Below are positions 53,572-62,834 of a stretch of DNA of 64,000 bases, one piece after another. The notes beneath the pieces were generated by a model. That model made no database searches. It was not told the DNA's origin and saw only the letters and a list, made by a program, of their open reading frames with translations. The stretch comes from Sinorhizobium terangae. Its GTDB lineage: Bacteria; Pseudomonadota; Alphaproteobacteria; Rhizobiales; Rhizobiaceae. Position 1 is the stretch's first letter. Every line of letters starts with the position of its first letter. A program made the translations under genes and the position numbers. The stretch lies in contig NZ_WITC01000036.1 in the NCBI RefSeq assembly GCF_009601505.1, forward strand, positions 404,127 through 468,126, in the 5' to 3' direction.

Positions 53572-54369
53572 TCAGACCGCCTTGCGGCGCGACTGTATTA
53601 GCTTCAACGCCAGGGGCAATGCCGCGATGAGGGTCAATGCCGCAAGCCCCAGCGAAATGTCCCTCGTCGCGAAATCCGCAAGCGTAAGCTCGCCGCCTGT
53701 CGCCCCCGAGCGCGCGATCACGGCGTCGAGGCTGCGACCGAGCCAGGCATAGGCGAGCGTGCCGGGCACGATGCCGATCAGCGTCGCGAGGGCAAAGGTG
53801 CGCAGCCGCACGTCAAAGAATGCGGGTGCGATATTGACGACGAAGAAGGGAAAGATCGGCGCCAGCCGCAATACCAGGAGATAAAGGAACGCATTGCGCC
53901 GGAAACCTTCCGCCAGACGCTCCAGAAAGCGTCCGGCGCGGGGGCGCAGGAGGTCGCCAAAAACGCCGCGCGCGGCAAGGAACAGAAGGCACGATCCGAG
54001 CGTCGCCGCGGCGATCGCGATGATCCCGCCTGTAAGACAGCCAAAAAGAAACCCGGAAAATATGGTCAGCACCGATGCAGCCGGAATCGAAAAGACGACC
54101 ACCGCGACATAGACCGCAAAGAAGGCAGTTCCCGCATGGAGCGGATGAGTATCGACATAGGCGCTGAGTATCTCGCGGTGATGGACGAGCGCCGTCAACG
54201 ACAGGTATTGCGGCAGGCCAAACGCATAGCAGACGGCACCACCGAGAAGCAGGAGAGCGAATGGCACGAACCGCCACGGCGAACGGCGCGGCGCATGTTC
54301 AGCGTCGCTCCGCCCTGACGAGGGGTTCAGGGCTGCTCCTTCTGCCCCGTTTCTTACTCCATTGTTCAT
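53572..54369 (-). CDS. TVP38/TMEM64 (DedA superfamily) membrane protein
   Basis: A 265-residue membrane protein with hydrophobic segments near 35-55, 82-105, 110-135, 165-185, 190-215 and 235-255. The SNARE-assoc/DedA core is FSIPAASVLTIFSGFLFG, then AAATLGSCLLFLAARG and the Arg-rich reentrant region YLLVLRLAPIFPFFVVNIAP. These proteins take part in lipid scrambling or membrane homeostasis. AAGG is the only weak ribosome site near ATG 54369. It heads an apparent three-gene unit with the flavoenzyme and histidine kinase. Confidence 0.88.
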   Translation of the reverse strand: MNNGVRNGAEGAALNPSSGRSDAEHAPRRSPWRFVPFALLLLGGAVCYAFGLPQYLSLTALVHHREILSAYVDTHPLHAGTAFFAVYVAVVVFSIPAASVLTIFSGFLFGCLTGGIIAIAAATLGSCLLFLAARGVFGDLLRPRAGRFLERLAEGFRRNAFLYLLVLRLAPIFPFFVVNIAPAFFDVRLRTFALATLIGIVPGTLAYAWLGRSLDAVIARSGATGGELTLADFATRDISLGLAALTLIAALPLALKLIQSRRKAV

Positions 54370-54598
54370 GCGGCCTTGCTTTCGGCGAGATCTACTCCTG
54401 AGTTAGAGGGAATCCGGACCCGGAACCAATAACGAATGGTCGCGCCGTCAAACGTCAACGTGAACAGTTCGTCCTGACAACTCACGTTGCCGTGAAAAGA
54501 AGAACTATCGTCCCTGGTGTCGCTGGAGCCGCTGCATCCAGGTTTCTCCCGCGGAGACCGGCAGGGCCGTCCGCGAGAAAAGATCGTGACGTGGAGGC

Positions 54599-56593
54599 TC
54601 AGAATTCCTCCCATTCGTCCCGCGCCGCCGCGGCACTGCCGCCGAAGGCTCGAGCGACGCTGCCCATCATACGCCGGGCGGGCGAGGCAACCGGGCGGCT
54701 TGTCCCCTTTGCCGGCGCGATCGCCCCGACGGCATCGCGATCGACCTTGAAGTAGGCGATCAGGTTCGCAAGGTTGCCGGTTTCGGCTGAAAGCTTGTGT
54801 GTCGCGGCGTTCGCCTCCTCGACCATTGCGGCATTGCGCTGCGTGACCTGGTCCATCTGGTTGACGGCCGTGCTGACCTCGGCAAGCCCTGTCGATTGCT
54901 CGCGTGCAGCCGTCGCGATCGAATGGATATGGTCGTTGATCTTCAGGACGCGCGTTTCGATCTCGCCGAGCGCGGTTCCGGTCGCCTGAACAAGCTTGAC
55001 ACCGGTCGCGACTTCGCTGCCCGACTTCGAAATCAGCGCCTTGATGTCCTTGGCGGCACTGGCGGCGCGTTGAGCGAGTTCACGCACCTCCTGGGCCACG
55101 ACGGCGAAACCCTTGCCGGCATCGCCTGCCCGCGCCGCCTCGACGCCCGCGTTCAGCGCCAAGAGGTTGGTCTGGAAGGCGATTTCATCGATGACGTTGG
55201 TGATCTGACCGATCTCGTTCGAGGCCTGTTCGATGCGGCCCATCGCCTCGACCGCGCTGCGCACGACGGACGCGGACTCGGCAGCGCTTTGATTGGCCTC
55301 GGTGACCATGACCGATGCTTCCTGCGCCCTCTCGGTCGAGCTGCGAACCGCGGCTGTGATCTCGTCGAGCGCGGCCGAGGTTTGCTCGAGCGAAGCGGCC
55401 TGCTGTTCCGTGCGTTTCGAGAGGTCGTCCGCCGCCGAGCGCAATTCGGATGCGTTGCCGTTGATCGAATCCGTCGTCGTGCGCACCTCGCGCAGGGTCT
55501 TCTGCAAGGTCGTAAGCGTGTCGTTGACGTTCTTCTGCAGCTCCGCGAAGGCACCCTGAAACTGGCCGTTCATGCTTTGCGTCAGGTCGCCGGCGGCAAG
55601 GCTCGCGATGACGCGGCGCGTTTCGGAAATCCCGCTGTCGACGCTGCCGACGAGTTCGTTGACGCTCGCGGCAAAGCGGTTGAGGTCGTCGTTGCCGTAG
55701 TCCTTGCTGATGCGCCTGGTGAAATCGCCCGCGGCGGCCGCAGATACGACGACGCCGATGCTCGACTGCAGGTCAGCGCTCTTTTCCCTGAGGGCCGCTT
55801 CCTGGGCATTGAGCTCGCGCACGGCAAGTCCGTTCTGCTTGAAGATGCCGACGGCGGCAGCCATGTCGCCGATCTCGTCCTTGCGGCCGGCAAAGGGTAC
55901 GTCGACGGAGAGATCACCTCCGGCAAGCAGCTTCATGGCGCCGGTCAGGTCGAGAATCGGACGGCTGAGCTGGTTGGTGCCGATGTAGAAGGCCGTGCCG
56001 ATGCCCGCGACCAGGCCGAGGCCGGCAATGCCGAGCACAATGAGAATAACGGAGCGCTCAAAGGCTGCGATCTCATCCGTGATCGCCTCAAGCGACTCGA
56101 GGTTGGCGTCCACGATCCCGTCTATTTCGGCCTGGAAAGCCTTGCGGTTGGCGCGATTGGCGTCGTTGTTGCCCTGCTCGTTGGCAGCCTGCGGCGAAAC
56201 CTCTTGGCCCAGACGGGCCGTCTCGGTGCGGAAGGTCTTGAACTCTTCCGCGCGCTTCACCAGCGCATCGAAGGACGAGAGCTTGTCCGCAGGAACCAGC
56301 GGGCGCCAGTCTTTCAGCAGTGCGTCGATCTTGTCGAGGTTCTTGAGGAGACCTTCAGCGAAGGGTTTTGCCTTTTCGATCGTCGGCGCCGCGTAAATGC
56401 CGCGCGCTTCCATGACGACGCCGGTCACCAGGCGATTGAGCCGCTCGCCCTTGAACGCCCGCTGGGATGCGCTCTGGAATTGATGAAGCTTGTCGTTGTA
56501 CTCCGACACGATCAGCAGCGACATGCCGGTAATGGCGATCGCAAGCAGGCTCATGATGCCGACGATCAGATAGATTTTCCCGCGTATTTTCAT
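54599..56593 (-). CDS. Methyl-accepting chemotaxis protein
   Basis: 664 residues. TM1 about 7-28, periplasmic four-helix sensor about 29-185, TM2 about 188-210, HAMP about 212-265, a second HAMP-like/linker region (about 300-390), and a signalling domain (about 400-630) with hairpin tip [27 protein letters not shown] sequence ([20 protein letters not shown]). It ends in EWEEF, matching the CheR/CheB-docking pentapeptide pattern x-W-x-x-F, after a flexible Ala-rich tail. The ATG ending at 56593 ([12 protein letters not shown]) has AGGAA next to it. Chemotaxis ligand unknown. Confidence 0.92.
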   Translation of the reverse strand: MKIRGKIYLIVGIMSLLAIAITGMSLLIVSEYNDKLHQFQSASQRAFKGERLNRLVTGVVMEARGIYAAPTIEKAKPFAEGLLKNLDKIDALLKDWRPLVPADKLSSFDALVKRAEEFKTFRTETARLGQEVSPQAANEQGNNDANRANRKAFQAEIDGIVDANLESLEAITDEIAAFERSVILIVLGIAGLGLVAGIGTAFYIGTNQLSRPILDLTGAMKLLAGGDLSVDVPFAGRKDEIGDMAAAVGIFKQNGLAVRELNAQEAALREKSADLQSSIGVVVSAAAAGDFTRRISKDYGNDDLNRFAASVNELVGSVDSGISETRRVIASLAAGDLTQSMNGQFQGAFAELQKNVNDTLTTLQKTLREVRTTTDSINGNASELRSAADDLSKRTEQQAASLEQTSAALDEITAAVRSSTERAQEASVMVTEANQSAAESASVVRSAVEAMGRIEQASNEIGQITNVIDEIAFQTNLLALNAGVEAARAGDAGKGFAVVAQEVRELAQRAASAAKDIKALISKSGSEVATGVKLVQATGTALGEIETRVLKINDHIHSIATAAREQSTGLAEVSTAVNQMDQVTQRNAAMVEEANAATHKLSAETGNLANLIAYFKVDRDAVGAIAPAKGTSRPVASPARRMMGSVARAFGGSAAAARDEWEEF

Positions 56594-56924
56594 TTCCTGC
56601 CCCCCACCGCGTACTCGCCCAAAACGGGAAAGTAACCTGCGGTCCACACGTAATTGAATAAATGCTAAAATACTCTTGGTTAACAAAGGGCTCATCGGCT
56701 GCCCCTTAGTTCTTACAGCTGGGACACTGCAGGGGGCCATCGAATCTACGAGCCCATCGTCTCGAAAAGCCCGTCGGGAATTGACTTTGCCGGACATTTG
56801 TCCTTATAAGCCGCGCACGTCCGGTCAAGCCACCCTGCCCGCAAGGCGGAGCTGTGCCCGGTTACGTAAACGCTCTTGCAATATGCAAACCCAAGAAGGG
56901 CCGCACACCGCGGTATTTAAATAA
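56594..56924. other. Divergent intergenic region, chemoreceptor gene / rpmH
   Basis: 331 bp with no extra gene. The rpmH promoter is at 56781-56809. The 90-odd bases after the expected transcript start form an rpmH leader lacking a clear ribosome site (GCACACCGCGGTATTTAAAT then the ATG). 56640-56690 is A/T-rich and probably holds the chemoreceptor promoter. Confidence 0.6.
56781..56809 (+). promoter_or_regulatory. Sigma-70 promoter of rpmH-rnpA-yidC
   Basis: TTGACT (56781-56786), 17-nt spacer, TTATAA (56804-56809): an almost consensus housekeeping promoter. It lies 116 bp before the rpmH start, on the right strand for a highly expressed ribosomal protein. Confidence 0.8.
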
Positions 56925-57059
56925 ATGAAGCGTACCTACCAACCGTCCAAGCTTGTTCGCAAGCGCCGTCACGGCTTCCGTGCACGCATGTCCACCAAGG
57001 GTGGCCAGAAGGTCCTCGCAGCCCGCCGGGCTCGTGGCCGCAAGCGTCTCTCGGCCTAA
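56925..57059 (+). CDS. rpmH: 50S ribosomal protein L34
   Basis: A 44-residue highly basic protein, [20 protein letters not shown] and ending RGRKRLSA, the classic L34 sequence and length. It is a structural protein of the large ribosomal subunit near the exit tunnel. No good ribosome site precedes it, the start being in ATTTAAATAAATG, which is common for this gene. It is followed 21 bp later by rnpA, the conserved bacterial rpmH-rnpA-yidC order. It is too short for most automated frame lists. Confidence 0.97.
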   Translation: MKRTYQPSKLVRKRRHGFRARMSTKGGQKVLAARRARGRKRLSA

Positions 57060-57080
57060 GCCGAGCCTGCCCGAAACCTC

Positions 57081-57479
57081 ATGTCCGGGCATATGACGTC
57101 AGGCAAAGACAAGACGACTGTCGGGCGGCTGAAAAGCCGTCCGCAGTTTTTGGCCGTCAGAGCTGGAGAAAGCCGCAAAGGCCCACTATTTCTGCTCGAA
57201 GTGCTCGACCGCAAGGATCTCGATGGTGATGCCCGCGTCGGCTTCACAGTCACCAAGAAGCACGGCAACGCCGTAGAGCGCAACCGAATGCGCCGACGCC
57301 TCAAAGAAGCAGTGCGGCTTTCAGCCGGGTTTGCAATGAAACCCGGACACGACTATGTGATTGTCGCCCGACGCGATCTGCTGCATGCCCCCTTCGACAC
57401 ATTGACCCGGGCGCTCTGCGATCGCATCGAAAACAAGCCGAAACAGAAGCGGCCTTCGGCCGGTTCCAGGAAACCATGA
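57081..57479 (+). CDS. rnpA: Ribonuclease P protein component
   Basis: 132 residues, basic; binds RNase P RNA and helps mature tRNA 5' ends. The RNR motif is in [20 protein letters not shown] (about 57-76), and the N-terminal substrate-binding region is [16 protein letters not shown]-terminal basic tail ([15 protein letters not shown]) extends past the core. The start may be 57081 or the ATG at 57093; neither has a good ribosome site. Its stop overlaps yidC by 4 bp (ATGA, 57476-57479). Confidence 0.95.
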   Translation: MSGHMTSGKDKTTVGRLKSRPQFLAVRAGESRKGPLFLLEVLDRKDLDGDARVGFTVTKKHGNAVERNRMRRRLKEAVRLSAGFAMKPGHDYVIVARRDLLHAPFDTLTRALCDRIENKPKQKRPSAGSRKP

Positions 57480-59263
57480 TGGAAAACAACCGCAATTATT
57501 TCGTGGCGATTGCACTGTCCGTGCTGATCCTCGTCGCTTGGCAATTTTTCTATGTCAATCCGAGGATCGAGAAGGACCGCATTGCTGCGGAACAGGCCCA
57601 GCAGACGCAACAGGCTCAACCGCAGGGCGGTACGCAGCAGGCAACGCCGGGCCAGGCGCCTGCGGGCGGTGCCATCCCGGGTGCCGGCGAAAACCGCGAC
57701 CAGGCGATCGCCAAATCTGCACGTGTTGCGATCGATACGCCGGCGCTTTCGGGATCCATCAACCTGGCCGGCGCACGCTTCGACGATCTGAGGCTCAAGG
57801 GGTACCACGAGACGGTCGATCCGAAGAGCCCCGTCATCACCCTCTTCAGCCCCGCGGAAACGGCGGACGGCTATTTTACCGAGATCGGCTATATCGGTAA
57901 CGACGCGTCCGGCTCGGTTCCGGGGCCACAGACCGTCTGGACGCTTTCGAGCGGCGAAAAGCTGACGCCTTCGACACCCATCACCCTCACCTACACCAAC
58001 GACAAGGGTCTCACCTTCCTCCGGACGATTTCCGTCGACGATCGCTACATGTTCCAAGTCGTCGACAGCATCAAGAACGAGAGCTCGGCACCAATCTCGC
58101 TGTCTTCCTACGGCCGCGTCACCCGCTTCAACAAGCCGACGACGCCGAGCGTCTATGTGCTGCACGAGGGGTTCATCGGCGTGGCCGGCGAAACCGGCCT
58201 GCAGGAGGTCGGCTACTCGAAGGTCGAAGACAATCAGCCCGTCGAACCGGGCAAATCGACTGGCGGCTGGCTGGGCATCACCGACAAGTACTGGGCCGCA
58301 ACGATCGTCCCGCCGCAGGAGACGCCGTTCGACATTCGCTTCTCGCACTTCACCGATGGCCGCGCCCGCTACCAGAGCGACTACAAGGGCGACGCGATCA
58401 CCGTCGCGCCGGGCCAATCCGCAGAGGTCAAGAATCTCGTCTTCGCCGGTGCCAAGGAAGTTCCGGTCGTCGACAGCTACGAAGCCGCCTACTCGATCCC
58501 GAATTTCGACAAGCTGATCGATTGGGGCTGGTTCTACTTCATCACCAAGCCGATGTTCAAAATGATGGATTTCTTCTTCCGTCTGTTCGGCAATTTCGGC
58601 ATCGCGATCCTGATCACCACGATCGTCGTCAAGCTTCTCTTCTTCCCGCTCGCCAACAAGCAGTATGCGTCGATGGCGAACATGAAGAAGGTCCAGCCGA
58701 AGATGGAGGAACTGAAGAAGAAGTTCGGCGACGACCGCATGGGCCTGCAGCAGGCGATGATGCAGCTCTACAAGGACGAGAAGATCAACCCGCTGGCGGG
58801 CTGCTGGCCGATCCTCATCCAGATCCCGGTGTTCTTCGCGCTCTATAAGGTGATTTACATCACCATCGAGATGCGCCATGCGCCGTTCTTCGGCTGGATC
58901 AGGGACCTCTCCGCGCCCGATCCGACGACAATCGTCAACCTCTTCGGCCTGCTTCCCTTCGACGCACCGTCGTTCCTGCACCTTGGCGTCTGGCCGCTCA
59001 TCATGGGCGTTACCATGTTCCTGCAGATGCGCATGAACCCGACGCCCCCGGATCCGACCCAGGCGATGCTGTTCACCTGGATGCCGGTGGTCTTCACCTT
59101 CATGCTGGCGTCCTTCCCCGCAGGCCTCGTCATCTATTGGGCCTGGAACAACACGCTGTCGATCATCCAGCAGTCGATCATCATGAAACGCCAGGGCGTG
59201 AAGATCGAGCTCTTCGACAACCTCAAATCGCTGTTCGCGAAGAAACCCAAACCGGCGGAATAG
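57476..59263 (+). CDS. yidC: Membrane protein insertase YidC
   Basis: 595 residues. The N-terminal TM (about 8-25) is followed by a Gln/Ala/Pro-rich linker (about 38-70), then the large periplasmic beta domain (about 75-350), and the conserved five-TM core (about 360-575). The hydrophilic-groove Arg and core motifs lie around [40 protein letters not shown] and the C-terminal [20 protein letters not shown]. It inserts proteins into the inner membrane alone or with SecYEG. It overlaps rnpA by 4 bp and ends 77 bp before a strong terminator. Confidence 0.97.
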   Translation: MMENNRNYFVAIALSVLILVAWQFFYVNPRIEKDRIAAEQAQQTQQAQPQGGTQQATPGQAPAGGAIPGAGENRDQAIAKSARVAIDTPALSGSINLAGARFDDLRLKGYHETVDPKSPVITLFSPAETADGYFTEIGYIGNDASGSVPGPQTVWTLSSGEKLTPSTPITLTYTNDKGLTFLRTISVDDRYMFQVVDSIKNESSAPISLSSYGRVTRFNKPTTPSVYVLHEGFIGVAGETGLQEVGYSKVEDNQPVEPGKSTGGWLGITDKYWAATIVPPQETPFDIRFSHFTDGRARYQSDYKGDAITVAPGQSAEVKNLVFAGAKEVPVVDSYEAAYSIPNFDKLIDWGWFYFITKPMFKMMDFFFRLFGNFGIAILITTIVVKLLFFPLANKQYASMANMKKVQPKMEELKKKFGDDRMGLQQAMMQLYKDEKINPLAGCWPILIQIPVFFALYKVIYITIEMRHAPFFGWIRDLSAPDPTTIVNLFGLLPFDAPSFLHLGVWPLIMGVTMFLQMRMNPTPPDPTQAMLFTWMPVVFTFMLASFPAGLVIYWAWNNTLSIIQQSIIMKRQGVKIELFDNLKSLFAKKPKPAE

Positions 59264-59264
59264 A

Positions 59265-59311
59265 GCAATTCCGGGAAAAGTGCGTTACGATTTTCCGTCC
59301 GGAATTGCGTA
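59265..59311. repeat. Short palindromic intergenic repeat (family D)
   Basis: GCAATTCCGGGAAAAGTGCG...TTTTCCGTCCGGAATTGCG: outer arms GCAATTCCGG/CCGGAATTGC and inner arms GGAAAA/TTTTCC. It is a widespread Rhizobiales type of short palindrome, 1 bp after the yidC stop. Confidence 0.7.
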
Positions 59312-59340
59312 GATCTAGCCGCCGGCTCCCATCCGCTTCA

Positions 59341-59378
59341 AAAGCCCCGGATCGAACGATCCGGGGCTTTTTCTTTGT
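59341..59378 (+). terminator. Rho-independent terminator of rpmH-rnpA-yidC
   Basis: Perfect 14-bp stem AAAAGCCCCGGATC (59341-59354) / GATCCGGGGCTTTT (59359-59372), tetraloop GAAC, followed by TCTTTG. Highly stable and well placed 77 bp after yidC. Confidence 0.95.
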
Positions 59379-59468
59379 CATTCCGCTTTGCGACAACCGA
59401 CTGTCGCGAAAACCGGGGACTGCAACCGGCAAGCGCTCTATTGTCTGCCGGTTTTAATCCGGATTCCG

Positions 59469-59910
59469 ATGATGTCGCAGCCGACCGTCCTGCCGAATAC
59501 CGCCATGCCGGTTCAAGGCCGTGCAACCGAGGTCGCGCTCGTTGTCGGCTCGGCCGTCGTCTGGAGCTTTGGCGGCACCTTGGCGCGTTTCCTCGAAATT
59601 GACGACAGCTGGATCGTCGTTTTCTGGCGGTCGTTCTTCGCCGCCGCTTTCCTGATCACCTTCATGCTGGTCCGCGACGGGGCCTCGAACATGATGCGGC
59701 TCTTCCTGGACATGGATTGGCCCGGTGTGGCCGTCGGCTGCTGCTTCGCGACAGCATCGACGAGCTTCGTGCTGGCCCTTGCCCGACGAAATCCCCCGCA
59801 CCAATACCATCATTGGCGGGTCGATCGTGCTCTTCGCCCTCTTTCCCTATCTCGCCGTCGAACTCTGGCGGCAACGCCGGCTGCGCACGGAAACTGGTGC
59901 GAGTCCTTGA
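59469..59910 (+). pseudogene. EamA/DMT-family transporter, internally deleted and frameshifted
   Basis: The N-terminal part (59469 to about 59785, frame starting MMSQPTVLPNTAMPVQG) encodes about 105 residues of an EamA protein through the first three helices (VVGSAVVWSFGGTLARFLEI, WRSFFAAAFLITFMLV). The last helix of such a protein follows in another frame (59782-59910: EIPRTNTIIGGSIVLFALFP ending RTETGASP-stop). About 150 central residues are missing and the join is out of frame, so no functional transporter can be made. The join is near TTGCCCGACGAAATCCC. Confidence 0.85.
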
Positions 59911-59961
59911 CAAGGAGGCGCAAAACATTGAAGCCGACCGGGCAACGGAAAAAATCGAGCG

Positions 59962-60618
59962 ATGACCGGAAAGAAGAAAAACCAGAACGATTCCTCCGCC
60001 TTCGGCCGCCCGTGGATCTTCATCCGCGGCGTTCCAGCCATGAAGTTCCTGCCGCCCGAGGGCCCGCTGGAGATCGCCTTTGCCGGCCGCTCGAATGTCG
60101 GCAAATCGTCGCTGATCAACGCTCTTGTCGGACAGAAGGGCCTCGCGCGCACATCGAACACCCCGGGCCGCACACAGGAGCTCAACTATTTCGTGCCGGA
60201 CGGCTATTCCGGCGAGGCCGGCGACCTGCCGCCAATGGCGCTTGTCGACATGCCGGGCTACGGCTATGCGCAGGCACCGAAGGAGCAGGTCGACGCCTGG
60301 ACGAAGCTCGTCTTCGACTATCTGCGCGGCCGCTCCACGCTGAAGCGCGTCTATGTGCTGATCGACGCCCGTCACGGCATCAAGAAGAATGACGAAGAGG
60401 TGCTCGCGCTCCTCGACAAGGCCGCCGTTTCCTATCAGATCGTGCTCACCAAGACAGACAAGATCAAAGCGGCGGGCGTGCCGCGGCTGATCGCGGACAC
60501 GATCGAGAAGATCAAGAAGCGCCCAGCCGCATTTCCCGAGGTGTTGTCGACCTCCTCGGAAAAGGGCACCGGCATCGAAGAACTGCGGGCAGCGATCGAT
60601 CTCGCCGTCGCGCGCTGA
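59962..60618 (+). CDS. engB: Ribosome biogenesis GTPase EngB/YsxC
   Basis: A 218-residue TrmE-Era-like GTPase needed for assembly of the large ribosomal subunit. G1 is [18 protein letters not shown]2 SNTPGRTQ, G3 [13 protein letters not shown]4 LTKTDK and G5 TSSEKG. The N-terminal extension (about 30 residues, [15 protein letters not shown]) is typical of rhizobial forms. It starts 51 bp after the EamA remnant. Highly conserved; the assignment is secure. Confidence 0.95.
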   Translation: MTGKKKNQNDSSAFGRPWIFIRGVPAMKFLPPEGPLEIAFAGRSNVGKSSLINALVGQKGLARTSNTPGRTQELNYFVPDGYSGEAGDLPPMALVDMPGYGYAQAPKEQVDAWTKLVFDYLRGRSTLKRVYVLIDARHGIKKNDEEVLALLDKAAVSYQIVLTKTDKIKAAGVPRLIADTIEKIKKRPAAFPEVLSTSSEKGTGIEELRAAIDLAVAR

Positions 60619-60745
60619 AACGGGTATCTCTCTCCCACCCGAAGACAAAAGTCTTTGATCTTCGTCACTACCCTGACACGCAAAGCGCTCTATTTCTGCG
60701 AGCGGCGGCACTCTTGCCGGCCGGGCCAAGATGCAGGAGAGAGAC

Positions 60746-61282
60746 ATGTCCGATTTGATTGTCGTAGGGTTCGATTCGACGGAAGAGGCCGACAAGGTTC
60801 TCTTGAAGCTGAACAGCCTTAAGAAAGAATATCTGATCGACCTTGAGGATGCGGTCGTGGTCGTGCGCGACGGTGAAGGCAAGGTGCACCTGAAGCAGAG
60901 CCTCAATCTCGCCGCCGTCGGTGCAACCTCGGGCCTTCTTTCGGGTTCGCTCTGGGGCGGCCTCGTCGGCCTGCTCTTCCTCAATCCGCTCGCGGGTTTC
61001 GCGATCGGCGGCGCGCTCGGCGCCGGCGCCGGGGCGCTCTCCGGTTCGCTTGCCGACTACGGCATCGACGACGAGTTCATCAAGTCGCTCGGCAACACGA
61101 TCCCGAACAATTCCTCTGCACTCTTTATTCTGGTGCGCAAGGTGCAACCGGAAAAGGTACTCGCCGAGCTTACAGGGCTGCGCGGCCGCGTACTGAAAAC
61201 GTCGCTCTCGCCCGAGCAGGAGCAGAGGCTGCAGGCTGCGCTCTCCGACGTGCAGGCTCCGCCGCAGGCCACCGCGTCCTAG
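60746..61282 (+). CDS. DUF1269 family membrane protein
   Basis: 178 residues. The DUF1269 pattern is MSDLIVVGFDSTEEADKVL, a basic/acidic segment, and a long Gly/Ala-rich hydrophobic hairpin (about 58-95: TSGLLSGSLWGGLVGLLFLN, GGALGAGAGAL). The C-terminal part is soluble (SSALFILVRKVQPEKVLAEL). GGAG lies 8 nt before ATG 60746, preferred over 60731. The family is often linked to stress or membrane functions but has no defined activity. Monocistronic by position. Confidence 0.88.
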   Translation: MSDLIVVGFDSTEEADKVLLKLNSLKKEYLIDLEDAVVVVRDGEGKVHLKQSLNLAAVGATSGLLSGSLWGGLVGLLFLNPLAGFAIGGALGAGAGALSGSLADYGIDDEFIKSLGNTIPNNSSALFILVRKVQPEKVLAELTGLRGRVLKTSLSPEQEQRLQAALSDVQAPPQATAS

Positions 61283-61369
61283 ATCCGGGTGGCCTGCGGC
61301 CTGCTGTCTCCTTTTCCCATTTAGATGGGGAGAAGGAGGCAAGCCAAGGGGCAATAATTTCGTCTCGCT
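61283..61369. terminator. Convergent-gene gap with inverted repeat CTCCTTTTCCCAT / ATGGGGAGAAGGAG
   Basis: At about 61309-61338 the arms CTCCTTTTCCCAT and ATGGGGAGAAGGAG can pair with one G-T mismatch, around TTAG. It lies between the convergent DUF1269 and msrB genes and could act as a bidirectional terminator; no U-run is seen. Confidence 0.5.
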
Positions 61370-61864
61370 TCATGCGGCGGCCGGCGCAAATGTCAGCGCC
61401 AGACCGTTGATGCAGTGCCGCTTGCCGGTCGGCGGCGGGCCATCGTCGAAAACGTGGCCGAGATGCCCGCCGCAGCGGCGGCAGTGGCATTCGACCCTTG
61501 TCATGAACAGGGAATTGTCCTCGCGTGTGCGGACTGCGTCGGGAAGCGATTGCCAGAAGCTCGGCCAGCCAGTGCCGCTGTCATACTTCGCCTCGGATGA
61601 ATAGAGGGCGAGCCCGCATCCCGCGCAGTGGAATATCCCCTTGCGTTTCTCGTGGTTGAGCGCGCTTGTGAAGGGCCGTTCCGTGTCCTCCTGCCGCAAT
61701 ATGCCATACTGGTCCGCGGTCAGGATCGCGCGCCACTCCTCGTCCGTCTTCACGACTTCGAAAGTCTCGCCGTCGGCCGCGCGTACGGCGGGGCCAAAGC
61801 TACGCGCCACCATCCATGCGGCGAGCGCGGCGCCCGCCATCAGGAACTTGCGACGGTTCGTCAT
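61370..61864 (-). CDS. msrB: Tat-exported methionine-R-sulfoxide reductase MsrB
   Basis: 164 residues. The N-terminal twin-arginine signal is MTNRRKFLMAGAALAAWM, with a cleavage-like site near AVRA-AD (about 30). The MsrB domain follows: two zinc-type pairs in FHCAGCG and CHCRRCGGH, GTGWPSF, HVFDDGPPPTGKRHCINGLA with catalytic Cys (RHC). It reduces methionine-R-sulfoxide, here probably in the periplasm. GGGAGG lies about 5 nt before ATG 61864; an upstream in-frame extension is unneeded. It is near, but not within, the sigma/anti-sigma/fasciclin group. Confidence 0.93.
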   Translation of the reverse strand: MTNRRKFLMAGAALAAWMVARSFGPAVRAADGETFEVVKTDEEWRAILTADQYGILRQEDTERPFTSALNHEKRKGIFHCAGCGLALYSSEAKYDSGTGWPSFWQSLPDAVRTREDNSLFMTRVECHCRRCGGHLGHVFDDGPPPTGKRHCINGLALTFAPAAA

Positions 61865-61920
61865 CGGAACCTCCCGTGCAAAAGGGGCCCGCTGCATGTT
61901 GCCTTTAATCGTAGCCTATT

Positions 61921-61995
61921 GAAGGACAAAAACATGCAGCAATTCAAAGTGCTACAGCGTCCTTTGCGCGCCTGATAAGACGCGCGGCTCTGTAG
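61921..61995. repeat. Dispersed palindromic repeat, family A copy
   Basis: AAGGACAAAAACATGCAGC, CAATTCAAAGTGCTACAGCG, TCCTTTGCGCGCC, then GACGCGCGGCTCTGTAG. Nearest match to the copy at 21083-21157. It lies between the msrB start and the convergent end of the fasciclin gene region. Confidence 0.75.
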
Positions 61996-62116
61996 TGTTT
62001 ACTTGGAGACTAGCGGTCCGAGAGAACCACGACAAAACAAAGTCCATCAAACCGACGTGAGAGCAGTGCGGCAAGCGGCTTGAGCGGCGGGCCGATGCCC
62101 GCCGCCCGTAAGCGGA

Positions 62117-62674
62117 TCATCCCTTCGGCAGCAGCACCTTGTTGATGACGTGGATGACACCGTTCGACTGTTTCACGTCGGCAATCGTCACCCAGGCGGT
62201 GCCGCCGGTTTCGTCGGTCAGGCTGATCTTGCCGCCGTCGGCCTTGGCCTTCAGGATGCAACCGCCAACCGTCTTGACGTCGTGTTCCCCGCCGTCATCC
62301 TTGATCATCTCAGCGATCGCCGACGACATTGCGTTGGCGGCGACGACATGGCAGGTCAGCACAGTCGTGAGCTTGTCCTTGTTCTCGGGCTTCAACAGTG
62401 TGTCGACGGTGCCGGCCGGCAGGGCCGCGAAGGCTTCGTTCGTCGGCGCGAAGACGGTGAACGGCCCCTTGCCCTCAAGGGTCTCGACAAGGCCGGCGGC
62501 CTTCACGGCCGCAACCAGCGTCGTGTGGTCCTTCGAGTTCATGGCATTTTCGACGATATTCTTGTCGGCAAACATCGGGGCACCGCCGACCATCGGGTTC
62601 TCGGCGTAGGCGACGACCGAACCTGTCGTAATCACGGAGGCGACAAGTGCCGAACGGATCACAAACTTGAACAT
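62117..62674 (-). CDS. Exported fasciclin-domain protein
   Basis: 185 residues. Sec signal MFKFVIRSALVASVITTGS, cleavage near AYA-EN (about 26). A single fasciclin (FAS1) domain covers about 45-180, with GPFTVFAPTNEAFAALPAGT, TVLTCHVVAANAMS and the C-terminal NGVIHVINKVLLPKG. AAGGAAG lies upstream of ATG 62674. It resembles the symbiotically induced Nex18 family of rhizobia and mycobacterial MPT70/83. It lies 160 bp after the anti-sigma gene in the same direction; a 6+5+6 inverted repeat (62717-62733) sits upstream. Confidence 0.9.
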   Translation of the reverse strand: MFKFVIRSALVASVITTGSVVAYAENPMVGGAPMFADKNIVENAMNSKDHTTLVAAVKAAGLVETLEGKGPFTVFAPTNEAFAALPAGTVDTLLKPENKDKLTTVLTCHVVAANAMSSAIAEMIKDDGGEHDVKTVGGCILKAKADGGKISLTDETGGTAWVTIADVKQSNGVIHVINKVLLPKG

Positions 62675-62716
62675 CTCTCTTCCTTCCTGTTGCGCTTGCC
62701 CACGGAGGGCGATTGC

Positions 62717-62733
62717 TGTTCCTCTCGGGAACA
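62717..62733. promoter_or_regulatory. Inverted repeat upstream of the fasciclin gene
   Basis: TGTTCC-TCTCG-GGAACA (62717-62733), perfect 6-bp arms, 43 bp before the fasciclin start. The GGAAC element is also the usual -35 of ECF sigma factors, but no matching CGTT-type -10 is found at 16-17 bp. Function uncertain. Confidence 0.4.
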
Positions 62734-62834
62734 TCACAAGCAACGGGAGGCGTGGAGAAAGAGTTTCAGATCACGCGATTTGACGCTAAGCATTTGAAAA
62801 GATAGCGTCTTTTTTGGGGCCGCTGCGGGCAGCC

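Noticed and set aside
54797-56635. Long plus-strand open frame (about 600 codons) opposite the chemoreceptor
   Set aside because: It is the antisense of a clear MCP gene. The product is Arg/Gly/Asp-rich with no domain and no ribosome site, a common artefact in high-GC genomes.
57353-58981. Minus-strand frame of about 540 codons opposite yidC
   Set aside because: Mirror frame of yidC; the composition is typical of an antisense shadow (Asp/Arg/Val blocks) and no family is recognisable.
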